DNA of 64,000 nucleotides, from IMG/VR virus record IMGVR_UViG_3300027734_000045, positions 57,062-121,061 of that record. One strand, 5' to 3'. Within the stretch, counting starts at the first letter, position 1; each line of letters starts with the position of its first letter. The notes under the pieces were generated by a model. The model did not search any database, had not been told where the DNA came from, and saw only the letters and a program-made list of their open reading frames with translations. The translations under genes and the position numbers were made by a program. This DNA comes from a virus. Of the stretch, positions 47,311-54,521 are shown piece by piece.

Positions 47311-47862
47311 ATGAGTTCATTAAACTGGGGAGACCTAGTAAAGGACGCCGGAGAATCTTCCGGCGGTCAATACGAGCCGTTGCCAGACGGTGACTACGAC
47401 CTGAAGGTAATCGAGGCTTCGGCCGCGGTTTCACAGTCAGGTAAAACCATGTTCAAAATCACTACTGAGGTTCAGGCAGGTGCGTTCGCTAAGCGTCGTA
47501 TCTGGGACAACTTGGTAGTATCTCCAGACAGCCCAGCTGCTCTAGGCATCTTCTTTTCGAAGATGGCCGCGCTTGGTCTGCCTCGCGAGTACTTCATGGG
47601 AAACCCAAGCAACGCGACTATTGAAGCCGCTATTCTAAATCGTGCATTCCGCGCGCAAATTGGCTCACGTGTGTGGCAAGGCGCTAAGAAGAACGAGATT
47701 AAGAAGTACTACGTTGCTCCTGCGGCTGGCGTTGCTGCCGCTGTAGCTCCTGCTGCTCCAGCACCCGCTCCAGCACCCGCTGCTGCTCCAGCTCCAGCAC
47801 CCGCTCCAGCGCCGGCCGCAGCTCCTGTAGCTGCTGCTGCTCCACCTGCATCGCCGTTCTAA
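47311..47862 (+). CDS. Single-stranded DNA-binding protein (DUF669-like) with Ala-Pro tail
   Basis: This 183-residue protein starts at ATG behind AAGGA. Residues 1 to about 125 form an OB-type domain (PLPDGDYDLKVIEASAAVS, MFKITTEVQAG, RRIWDNLVVSPD, RAFRAQIGSRVW) as in phage SSBs adjacent to Sak4. Residues about 132-181 are an Ala-Pro repeat (PAPAPAPAAAP) that should be an extended tether. The chain ends in Ser-Pro-Phe: the terminal Pro-Phe pair is the same as the tip of bacterial SSB, but the usual acidic residues are absent. Confidence 0.8.
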   Translation: MSSLNWGDLVKDAGESSGGQYEPLPDGDYDLKVIEASAAVSQSGKTMFKITTEVQAGAFAKRRIWDNLVVSPDSPAALGIFFSKMAALGLPREYFMGNPSNATIEAAILNRAFRAQIGSRVWQGAKKNEIKKYYVAPAAGVAAAVAPAAPAPAPAPAAAPAPAPAPAPAAAPVAAAAPPASPF

Positions 47863-47869
47863 ACGGATA

Positions 47870-47911
47870 GTTGTTGTCCTGGGTTCTCTGATAGAGTGCC
47901 CAGGACGCAAC
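47870..47911 (+). terminator. Long intercistronic hairpin after the SSB gene
   Basis: GTCCTGGG (47876-47883) pairs with CCCAGGAC (47899-47906); inside, CTCT pairs with AGAG around a GAT loop, and outside GTTG (47870-47873) pairs with CAAC (47908-47911). No T-run follows, so it may be an attenuator, a processing site or an mRNA 3' stabiliser for the highly expressed SSB. Confidence 0.5.
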
Positions 47912-47930
47912 TCTAACTTCAAGGACTACA

Positions 47931-49145
47931 ATGAAAATTCTTATGACAGGCTATACAGCCTTGCAGATTGGTAATCCAGTCCGCAGTATTCAAAAAATCA
48001 ACGTTCCAGCATCTATCGTGAAGGCGCTGCGTGACGCCGGACACGAGGTCGATTGGCGGAAGGTCACCGTTGGCGAAGACCTATCTATGTACGATGTTGC
48101 CTGGATAAACTTGGCGCCAATGAACTCGCTAAATGGACGCCATGGAGCGATGGGTACTCTGTACACTTTAGCTTCTGGTCTACCTTGCGTAGGCTTCTTC
48201 GATGACTGGCAGTTCAACGCTGTGTTCAACGGTGCACGCGCGCTAAAGCGTGACACGACTAAGATGCTTTATAAGCACCTGTTTGGTCCAGCAGACGCTC
48301 GTGGCACTGAGGCAGCTACGCATTTTAGCCGCAAGTCAGTAGACGAGGCTATAGCTCGTATTGAAGCTGTAGACCCGGCTCGAGCAAAGAAAATCTCCTT
48401 CGAGAGATACTACATGTTAGACAAAGACGCAGACGTCGAGCCTTACGAAAAAATGCTCATTGAGTCAGCTAGTCTTCTTCTAAATGATCGTTGGGCTGAA
48501 GGAATGGTTCCAGTGTGTCCAATGTATGGTTTTGGTGATCGTTCACTTGTGCGCAAGCGTATGCCAAAGGACATGGGCGCAATCGAGGCGCTAGACCCAA
48601 GCCCGACTATTTATGAGCTTCTAAATGAGGTTGCTCCGGCTGCACCTGAAACCAAAAAACGCGGCTGGGTACTTGGCGCGCTTATGCCACACGACACCTG
48701 GTTAGATAAGAAAACTATTTCCTGGCCTGTAGAAATCGTTGGTAGTCGCAAACTTGTTCGTGAACGCGGCGGTCAGCGCTTTGACACAGAGAAAGAAGTG
48801 CTAGAGTTCTATAACCAGCACTGGGGAATTATGTCTCCGCCTTACATGCACTCTGGCTCAGGCTGGTGGCGTAGTCGTTTTATGTACGCAGCCCGTGTTG
48901 GTTCTATCCTGTTGACTGAGAAGGGTGAAGCCAATGGGCTTGGCTCAGCTTACAACGTCACTCTCGCTCAGGTTGAGAAGATGTCAGACGAGGAGCTAAA
49001 GGCTACAGCAGACGCACAGGCCCAAGCGCTTCGCGCATTTATGCCAACCTATCAAAGCTTCGCTGAACACTGTGTAAGAATCGTAGAACGAGCTGTGAAA
49101 GAAGACAAGGGCCTAAAGCTAAATCCTGACGGCACTCGAGCATGA
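47931..49145 (+). CDS. GT-B-like glycosyltransferase candidate 1 (DNA base modification?)
   Basis: This 404-residue protein starts at ATG after AAGGA. It opens with a Rossmann-type strand (MKILMTGYTALQIGNP), a helix SIVKALRDAGHEVDW and a YDVAWINLAPMNSL strand, the pattern of the N-terminal half of GT-B enzymes. The C-terminal part has GWVLGALMPHD, SWPVEIVGSRKLV, and WWRSRFMYAARVGSILLTEKGEA, which is like the sugar-nucleotide-binding half. By eye the strand order and spacing recall T4 DNA beta-glucosyltransferase. The next gene is a shorter paralogue overlapping by 4 bases. With a dCMP hydroxymethylase in the same region, the natural inference is glycosylation of hydroxymethylcytosine in DNA. 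A protein or cell-wall glycosyltransferase is the alternative. Confidence 0.62.
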   Translation: MKILMTGYTALQIGNPVRSIQKINVPASIVKALRDAGHEVDWRKVTVGEDLSMYDVAWINLAPMNSLNGRHGAMGTLYTLASGLPCVGFFDDWQFNAVFNGARALKRDTTKMLYKHLFGPADARGTEAATHFSRKSVDEAIARIEAVDPARAKKISFERYYMLDKDADVEPYEKMLIESASLLLNDRWAEGMVPVCPMYGFGDRSLVRKRMPKDMGAIEALDPSPTIYELLNEVAPAAPETKKRGWVLGALMPHDTWLDKKTISWPVEIVGSRKLVRERGGQRFDTEKEVLEFYNQHWGIMSPPYMHSGSGWWRSRFMYAARVGSILLTEKGEANGLGSAYNVTLAQVEKMSDEELKATADAQAQALRAFMPTYQSFAEHCVRIVERAVKEDKGLKLNPDGTRA

Positions 49146-50164
49146 GCAAGATTTTGGTGACTGGAATGTCAGCACCACAGGCGTCTCAAAAGGCTAACTC
49201 TCGAGGTTTAAGTTTTACTAAAGTCGTAGTTGACGCGTTGTCTGAGCTTGGCCACGAGGTTCACTGGTCTCTGCCCTCGCTAGACTGGACTGAGGAAGAC
49301 TTGTCTTTATTTGACTCGGTTGTAGTTGGAGTTTCTCCGCTAACGAGTCTAAGTGCTAACTACTCATACGGTGGTCTTCATGCTATTGGAGAACTAAAGG
49401 ACAGTGACAAACTTACCCTACTAATCGATGCTCCACAGGTTGCTCAAATAGGTGCGGGTCTACGGGCAGTTAGAAGTAATCCTGATAGCCTCACTAAGGC
49501 ATTCTATTCGAATAGGCCAGGGTATCAGCGGGTGACGGATTCGAGTGTCTCTAAAAGGCTTCTAGCCACCGCCGAGTGGTTGCTGGACGAGCAGTGGCCA
49601 ACAACTATCTATCCCGAGTTGCCGTGGAAAGATTCCGACTCGACAGAGCAACTTCTTCCTAGTGGAGCTAAAGGTGCGTTAGTTGGAATCAACCGAGACA
49701 TCGCTCTAATCGAAAAAGACCTACTTACTGCAAGAAGAGAGAAGTGGGTAGTCGACAGCTACACGACTCCATGGGCTAAGTCTACAGTAAAAACTATCTC
49801 ACTCCCGACTGCTCCTATGAAGTGGCATAAGGGATGTGACGACGTCATGGTCCAAACTCAAATTGCTCGGTCAATTGGAGCACTAATAACTCCTTACAGA
49901 CAAGACGGCACTTGGTGGAGCTACAGATACGCTCAAGCGCTGTCTGCCTACACACCAATAGCTACAGGCTGGCAAGAGAGCGGGAAACTGCACGACTCCT
50001 GGAGTTTCTTAGCGGCAACTATTGAAAGTGCAAGTCAGAATATACGTGATGGTATTTCTATAGAACAGCGTGAGTCCTACGTGGCGGCCATTCCAAGTAT
50101 AATCGAAACCAATAAGAAACTTCAAGACACACTAAAAATTACAAAAAGAAAGGTAATACTATGA
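49142..50164 (+). CDS. GT-B-like glycosyltransferase candidate 2 (paralogue)
   Basis: This 340-residue protein begins at an ATGA overlap with the previous stop. It shares its layout: SKILVTGMSAPQASQ at the start, VVVDALSELGHEVHW, FDSVVVGVSPLTSLSANYSYGG (compare the INLAPMNSLNGRHGAMG of the neighbour), KLTLLIDAPQ, and a C-terminal WWSYRYAQALSAYTPIATGW with the same double-Trp/Arg signature. Two tandem copies suggest sequential sugar addition, as in T-even phages making mono- and diglucosylated bases, or enzymes for different linkages. This is inference from gene order; the paralogy itself is seen in the sequence. Confidence 0.6.
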   Translation: MSKILVTGMSAPQASQKANSRGLSFTKVVVDALSELGHEVHWSLPSLDWTEEDLSLFDSVVVGVSPLTSLSANYSYGGLHAIGELKDSDKLTLLIDAPQVAQIGAGLRAVRSNPDSLTKAFYSNRPGYQRVTDSSVSKRLLATAEWLLDEQWPTTIYPELPWKDSDSTEQLLPSGAKGALVGINRDIALIEKDLLTARREKWVVDSYTTPWAKSTVKTISLPTAPMKWHKGCDDVMVQTQIARSIGALITPYRQDGTWWSYRYAQALSAYTPIATGWQESGKLHDSWSFLAATIESASQNIRDGISIEQRESYVAAIPSIIETNKKLQDTLKITKRKVIL

Positions 50165-50649
50165 GCGATAACGTGCTTTTTAAAAAGTGGCTCGAGAAAA
50201 CAAGAGAGCTTCAAAAAGAAGTTTACAAAATAGACTACGCCTCAATGGAAGGCGATAGCCCAGAAAACATCAATAACCTAGTTGAGTACATTCGCTGGAA
50301 CATGCTTGCCATTGACGATGAGCTAGCAGAAATGCGCCAGGCAATCTCGTGGAAGCCGTGGCAGCATGACGAGCCATACGCAGACCGCGAGGAGCTAATC
50401 AAGGAAGCCGTAGACGTTCTGCACTTCGTGGCTAACATAATCGTAGCTGCTGGAGGAACTGACGAGGTACTAGATGAGTTCTACGTAGCTAAGATGGAAA
50501 AGAACCGTGCAAGACAGACCGCTGGATACAAGGTCAAGGCCGAGGGAATCAAGTGCGTAATGTGCTCGCGCGCGTTAGATGATGTGGCACCTAGCGAAAA
50601 TCATCCAAATGTATGCGTAAAGTGTGATGAAGAAGATAGGAACAAGTAA
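50161..50649 (+). CDS. dUTPase/dCTPase-type (MazG-like) pyrophosphatase with zinc ribbon
   Basis: This 162-residue protein overlaps the previous gene by ATGA. Residues 1 to about 120 follow the all-alpha NTP pyrophosphatase pattern: NMLAIDDELAEMRQAISWKPW (acidic EL.E set and WKPW), ELIKEAVDVLHFVANI (E..D set) and FYVAKMEKNRARQTAGY. The C-terminus adds a four-Cys ribbon (CVMCSRAL...CVKCDEE). The fold is shared by dimeric dUTPases and the T4 gp56 dCTPase/dUTPase, which strips dCTP so that only modified C enters DNA. That role fits this cluster but the substrate cannot be read from sequence. Confidence 0.75.
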   Translation: MSDNVLFKKWLEKTRELQKEVYKIDYASMEGDSPENINNLVEYIRWNMLAIDDELAEMRQAISWKPWQHDEPYADREELIKEAVDVLHFVANIIVAAGGTDEVLDEFYVAKMEKNRARQTAGYKVKAEGIKCVMCSRALDDVAPSENHPNVCVKCDEEDRNK

Positions 50650-51068
50650 TGGGAAGCGTAGATTTTGAATGGGTAAGACAACAGTTTATTGAGTCTAAAA
50701 CTAAAATCGTAGTTGGTCTAGCCGTAATGAAGCTACTTGAAACTTGGCAAGAGATTGACCTAACACCAGACCAGGCAAAAGAAGTCTTTGAAATCCTAGG
50801 TTCTTTAGCGCAAGGTCACGCCATAGCAGCGAGCAAACCTGATGAGGTCTGGGTTGGCGCTAGACGTGGAGACCTAAAGGTTGGAGACGAAGTTCGTGTC
50901 AAGCGTGACGCCTACTCTGGAGAGCTAGGTACTCTTCACAATGGGCGCCGAGGAAAAATTATAGCAATTAGAAGTGGTGACATCATCATAAGAACTCTTG
51001 ACAACAAGAGTCCATCATTAGATGGAGTACACTACGCTCCTGACCAGTTAGAAAAGAGAATCGTCTAA
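50649..51068 (+). CDS. Unknown protein with C-terminal KOW/SH3-like domain
   Basis: This 139-residue protein overlaps the previous stop (TAATG). Residues 1-70 are helical (IVVGLAVMKLLETWQEI, TPDQAKEVFEILGSLAQGH); residues 75-139 are a beta barrel-like segment (LKVGDEVRVKRDAYSGELG, GRRGKIIAIRSGDIIIRTL). The KOW-like part suggests nucleic acid or protein binding. The family is not recognised. Confidence 0.65.
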   Translation: MGSVDFEWVRQQFIESKTKIVVGLAVMKLLETWQEIDLTPDQAKEVFEILGSLAQGHAIAASKPDEVWVGARRGDLKVGDEVRVKRDAYSGELGTLHNGRRGKIIAIRSGDIIIRTLDNKSPSLDGVHYAPDQLEKRIV

Positions 51069-51376
51069 TGACAGAAGAATCTAAAAATGAACTTCCTAGA
51101 ATTGAGGCTTTGCGTGAGGCTGCAAGAATTATCTCTGGTGATAGAGACGTGCAGTATGGAGCTCCAGAAGATAACCTAGGACGTATAGCTAAGCTGTGGT
51201 CGGTTTTATTTGAAAAAGAGATTACGGCTCAAGACGTGGCGATGGCGATGGTCGCACTAAAGATGGCTCGCTATGTGAACAAGGGAGACTTCCAGCCCGA
51301 CACCTGGATTGACATCGCTGGATACGCTGGAATTGGCTATGAAGTTGGCAAACCTAAGAACGAGAGCAATCTATAA
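51068..51376 (+). CDS. DUF6378-like small protein
   Basis: This 102-residue protein starts at the TAATG overlap. The pattern EAARIISGDRDVQYGAPEDN, AKLWSVLF, ITAQDVAMAMVALKMARYV and DTWIDIAGYAGIG is one I know as a widespread phage family (DUF6378), helical and often beside nucleotide-metabolism genes. The biochemical function is not established to my knowledge; a MazG-like role has been suggested by context only. Confidence 0.75.
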   Translation: MTEESKNELPRIEALREAARIISGDRDVQYGAPEDNLGRIAKLWSVLFEKEITAQDVAMAMVALKMARYVNKGDFQPDTWIDIAGYAGIGYEVGKPKNESNL

Positions 51377-51389
51377 AATCTTTGCAAAT

Positions 51390-51443
51390 GTGACTATTTT
51401 TCGTATTTATAGTTTATAATGGAATTATTACGAAAGGACAACC
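51390..51443 (+). promoter_or_regulatory. Promoter-leader before the pyrimidine-dimer glycosylase gene
   Basis: A perfect TATAAT (51415-51420) lies 29 bases before the ATG at 51444; GTGACT at 51390-51395 is a poor -35 at 19 bases. The leader ends ACGAAAGGACAACC, like those before 38773 and 43701. Confidence 0.6.
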
Positions 51444-51983
51444 ATGCAAACATTCGTTCCACTGACAACTAAGTTCTCTGACATAGCGCAGGTTCTAGAC
51501 AACAAGCGACTAAACAAGCAGGCACTAGAAGGCTGGCAGATTCTTATGGTTCTGACCAGGCTAAACCCAGACGGCTCACAGCGCGTAGTCAAAGGCTGGG
51601 CGAACCATCCAGCAGTCAAGATGTGGGAAGGCCACGAAGTAGCTCTTCACGACTACATCCAGGAGATGGTTATCGAATGGAAAAAACGTGGCTTCAAGTC
51701 GACCATCGGAGACAAGGCTGCACAGACCATGCAGCACGCCAAGGCTAACGGTTTTGACATCGATACGTACACTCTCCCGTCTTGGATGGTTGACCATGAA
51801 GTTCATGAACTCGTTGCGGCTAGTCACCGGGTAGCTCTTCTAAACAAAAACTATCAGTGGTACACGCAGTTCGGTTGGCAGGAAGACGACGGAATCTATC
51901 CTGAAGTTTACACGTATGTTTGGCCTAATGTTGACGGCACGTACATCATAGGTGAACCAAGAGCCACTTTAGCCAACAAATAG
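51444..51983 (+). CDS. Pyrimidine-dimer DNA glycosylase-like protein (DenV / MSMEG_6728 type)
   Basis: This 179-residue protein starts at ATG behind AAAGGA. The pattern MQTFVPLTTKFSDIAQVLDNKRLNKQALEGWQIL (shown in parts: VLDNKRLNKQ, LEGWQILMVL), WANHPAVKMWEGHEVALHDYI, and VHELVAASHRVALLNKNYQWY matches the family that includes T4 endonuclease V relatives and the actinobacterial MSMEG_6728 proteins. It would remove UV-induced pyrimidine dimers. The pattern match is good; the catalytic N-terminal amine mechanism cannot be confirmed because the residue after Met is Gln rather than Thr. Confidence 0.72.
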   Translation: MQTFVPLTTKFSDIAQVLDNKRLNKQALEGWQILMVLTRLNPDGSQRVVKGWANHPAVKMWEGHEVALHDYIQEMVIEWKKRGFKSTIGDKAAQTMQHAKANGFDIDTYTLPSWMVDHEVHELVAASHRVALLNKNYQWYTQFGWQEDDGIYPEVYTYVWPNVDGTYIIGEPRATLANK

Positions 51984-52117
51984 AGGTCACCAGGCGGTCG
52001 TAGAGACACTTTCACGCCTGCGCCCAGGTACTAATACCCCCTAAAAATTCAAGAAACACCGGGGCTTTTACCCAAAACTTTTGCTCTAAACCCTGTAATA
52101 TTTTTATAGGCGCTGGA
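51984..52117. other. Intergenic gap with small hairpin and repeated motif
   Basis: The 134-base gap holds CAGGCG (51990-51995) pairing with CGCCTG (52014-52019), and AAGAAACACCGGG at 52050-52062, which recurs at 57957-57969 with further matching blocks downstream. A possible -10 (TGTAATAT, 52094-52101) precedes the next start. No gene is seen. Confidence 0.4.
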
Positions 52118-52465
52118 ATGGAAGCAATGAAAAGAGAATCTCGCATAGGTGAGTCTCTGTGGCAGGAGTGGACCGGAGACGGCTACGAATCTGCTAACGA
52201 AAATGCCGTCGTGTTCTTTACAGAGGAGCACGTCGACGTCGAAATTGACGTAGTGCAACGCGCACTTGCTTCCGCTTTACAGCGAGACGGCTCTGTCTCC
52301 TCTCTCGGACAGGGCTACAAGGCGATTGAAGACGCCATAATCACGCAAGGATACGCTGGACAGGTTGACGGAGAACCGGACCTAACTCTATGCGATGACC
52401 AGGGAGAAACCAGGTATGGAGACTGCGTTGAAAGCGTAGTTGCCGTCACCTGGGTAGAGGTGTAA
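52118..52465 (+). CDS. Unknown acidic protein
   Basis: This 115-residue protein starts at ATG 52118, with an alternative ATG at 52127. It is acidic, with FTEEHVDVEIDVVQRALASAL and VESVVAVTWVEV strands and a Gly-Asp-rich centre. No domain is recognised. It is the gene just before the WhiB regulator, one base apart, and is probably co-expressed with it. Confidence 0.55.
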   Translation: MEAMKRESRIGESLWQEWTGDGYESANENAVVFFTEEHVDVEIDVVQRALASALQRDGSVSSLGQGYKAIEDAIITQGYAGQVDGEPDLTLCDDQGETRYGDCVESVVAVTWVEV

Positions 52466-52466
52466 G

Positions 52467-52976
52467 TTGACAAAAAATAACGACATGTCTTGGCAAAAAG
52501 ACGGAGTCTGCGCTAGACCAGAAAACAAGGGTAAAGAGACGTTCTTCTTCTCAAGTAAGACGGACGAAAAATACCAGGCAAAGAACATGTGCTTCTCCTG
52601 CCCTGTAAGACGAGACTGTGTCAAGTTCGCTCTCGAGACAAAACAAATCTGGGGTATCTGGGGTGGAAAAGACGAAGGAGAAATCCGCAGGACTCTTTCT
52701 GTGTCCTGGAACGGTCAGGAATCAAGAAGACAGAGACCGCCTCAATGTCCTTATTGCAACGCAAGAACTAGTAAGTTGCAGACTATAGTGGCTGACGTTC
52801 CCGGCGGTGGGCGATGGACCACGATGAAACTTGTAAATTGCACTGAGTGTGACTTTACTTGGAGAAGTAGAACTAGTGCTAACGCTGTAGAGACTTATCA
52901 CATTCAAAGAAGCGAAAAACTCGCAAAGAGCGAAGAAGAAAAGAAAGCTAAGAAGCCTAAAGCTTTACCGGAATAA
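52467..52976 (+). CDS. WhiB-family regulator with added zinc ribbon
   Basis: This 169-residue protein uses TTG at 52467, which is supported by AGGTG six to ten bases upstream; the internal ATG at 52485 has none. Residues 1-75 are a WhiB domain: Cys15, Cys42, Cys45 and Cys51 to hold a 4Fe-4S cluster, followed by the IWGIWGGKDEGE turn. Residues about 92-140 add a CPYC...NCTEC zinc ribbon, and the end is Lys/Glu-rich. WhiB proteins occur in actinobacteria and their phages and bind the sigma factor SigA to change transcription, so this gene identifies the host group. The extra ribbon is unusual. Its 3' end overlaps the convergent gene by 20 bases. Confidence 0.88.
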   Translation: MTKNNDMSWQKDGVCARPENKGKETFFFSSKTDEKYQAKNMCFSCPVRRDCVKFALETKQIWGIWGGKDEGEIRRTLSVSWNGQESRRQRPPQCPYCNARTSKLQTIVADVPGGGRWTTMKLVNCTECDFTWRSRTSANAVETYHIQRSEKLAKSEEEKKAKKPKALPE

Positions 52977-54144
52977 CTCGTACATATTCTCGCGGGTCAA
53001 AGTCTCCGCCAATAACCATCGTCAGTAGACCTGGCTTGGATTCTAAGCCCGCTCGGTCTCTAAACCACTCAGACCCGGGGTCAGTTGTTGGCGCCTGTAC
53101 CCAGAAGCGATGGCCGATGTCCATACACTTGTAGTTGTGGAAGTGTCCTGACACCCAGACGTCTGCCATTCCAAGTGAAGTCTGTCCTGCCGCTTGAGCA
53201 GAGATGTACTTCAATGGGTCTCTTGCCTGATGTCCATGAAACAGACCAAGCATGCAGCCGTCTATGTCTACTGTTAGAGTTTGGTGACCTGACGATGGGT
53301 AGCGAAACTCAATGTGTTGCAGCGCTGGATTCTCTGCGCAGGCGTCTTGGACTGCCGCTGCAATCTCAACGTTCCAGCCGTCTGCCGGGTCAGCCGCAAC
53401 TAGCCTAGTGGCTTCATCGTGATTGCCGTTTACAACGGGTATGACCATTCGTTCCGCTAGCGGAGCAAGAGCCTTGACCTGTGCCATAAGCAAGCGTCTT
53501 GCAACGCGAACCTGCTCAGTTAGTCCTAGGTCAGAAGCTGCCTGCCCTTGAAGTCTTCCACCTTGAGAAACGTTTCCTTCGACGTGGTCTCCAGGTAAGC
53601 CTAGAACTATTGTTCCTAGATTTAATCCCATGCGAGTTAGCGCCTGATAGTGAGCAACGCTTCCCTCGGTTAGATGAAGGATTCTTTCAATGGACTGCTG
53701 AGTTCCTTGGCCGTTAGCTTTCTTACCGATTTGCTGGTCGCTTGGAAATACTGAATAAGCGCCTTGTCCGGTGTTTGGCTTAATTCCTTTTTCTGGGCGC
53801 CACTTTTTAATTTCGTCTATAAGCTGTTCGGCGTCAAGTCTATTGTCGTTTGAGTAGCCGGCTGGAGCCAGGTTTACTCTAAGTGACTCTAAAAACTCTC
53901 CATCATACTTCTGCCACTTGCCTCTTCTCATCGAGGTAATCACCCAGTCGTTTGGGTTTAGGCCAAAATCTTCTAGCACTGCTCTTGCGTCCTGCAGCTC
54001 ACTCGCTGGGCGAGGAGTTGAGATTACGTATCCACCTCGCTGGTCGTCAAGGTCCATGCGAGCACGCCAGTCTTCTGGCACGTTCAACGACTTGTAGTCT
54101 GAACCAGAGTTTCCTGGACTAGATAAACTTTCAAAAAGACCCAT
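52957..54144 (-). CDS. Metallophosphoesterase (SbcD/Mre11-like)
   Basis: This 395-residue leftward gene starts at ATG behind AGGA. The calcineurin-like motifs appear in order: VLGLPGDHVEGN (GD..E/H), VVNGNHDEATR (GNHD), LFHGHQAR (GH) and WVSGHFHNYK (GHFH). The N-terminal 130 residues (DWRARMDLDDQRGGYV, DFGLNPNDWVITSM) are an added domain of the kind seen in phage DNA-processing phosphoesterases. Likely a DNA nuclease in repair or recombination; no SbcC partner is seen in the window. Confidence 0.85.
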   Translation of the reverse strand: MGLFESLSSPGNSGSDYKSLNVPEDWRARMDLDDQRGGYVISTPRPASELQDARAVLEDFGLNPNDWVITSMRRGKWQKYDGEFLESLRVNLAPAGYSNDNRLDAEQLIDEIKKWRPEKGIKPNTGQGAYSVFPSDQQIGKKANGQGTQQSIERILHLTEGSVAHYQALTRMGLNLGTIVLGLPGDHVEGNVSQGGRLQGQAASDLGLTEQVRVARRLLMAQVKALAPLAERMVIPVVNGNHDEATRLVAADPADGWNVEIAAAVQDACAENPALQHIEFRYPSSGHQTLTVDIDGCMLGLFHGHQARDPLKYISAQAAGQTSLGMADVWVSGHFHNYKCMDIGHRFWVQAPTTDPGSEWFRDRAGLESKPGLLTMVIGGDFDPREYVRVIPVKL

Positions 54145-54148
54145 GTCG

Positions 54149-54433
54149 CTATCCTTGCTTTTCCGGTGAGTAGCAACCGCAGACAGTTCTGCGATGGCGA
54201 TCGATCATTGTTGTTGAGACGTGAATGCCTTCGTCTCGGAGAGCTATGACTATGTTCGCAGACGTGACCCTGCCCGGGTGACCTTTTGGAGATTCAACGG
54301 CTTCCTTGAGTCGTTGCTGGTCGTTGCTCTGTAGCCGCTCGTCTTCAAACGCCTTGGCTATTGTGCACTTGCGAGTGCTCCTAGTTGGAACGCTGTCAGC
54401 ACCGCCGCTCTTGAGTCGCTCACTAAACGACAT
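54149..54433 (-). CDS. Small HTH-type DNA-binding protein
   Basis: This 94-residue leftward gene starts at ATG after AGGAA and ends 4 bases before the phosphoesterase start. The C-terminal half, TSANIVIALRDEGIHVSTTM then IDRHRRTVCGC, looks like a helix-turn-helix with a short Cys-rich end that I associate with small phage DNA-binding proteins, some similar to terminase small subunits. The N-terminal half is basic. Target and role are not known. Confidence 0.6.
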   Translation of the reverse strand: MSFSERLKSGGADSVPTRSTRKCTIAKAFEDERLQSNDQQRLKEAVESPKGHPGRVTSANIVIALRDEGIHVSTTMIDRHRRTVCGCYSPEKQG

Positions 54434-54493
54434 GTTGGTTCCTGTCTATCTGGGGCTTTGTACCCGTTTAGACAATTGTATACCTTGGAAAGT

Positions 54494-54521
54494 AAAATAA
54501 CTATGCCACGAGGAGCATAAT
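54494..54521 (-). terminator. Possible leftward terminator after the membrane protein gene
   Basis: On the minus strand ATTATGC (54521-54515) pairs with GCATAGT (54506-54500, one G-U) and is followed by TATTTTA. It lies 12 bases beyond the stop of the leftward gene at 54533. The rest of the 54434-54532 gap may hold a leftward promoter (TATACAAT on the minus strand). Confidence 0.4.
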
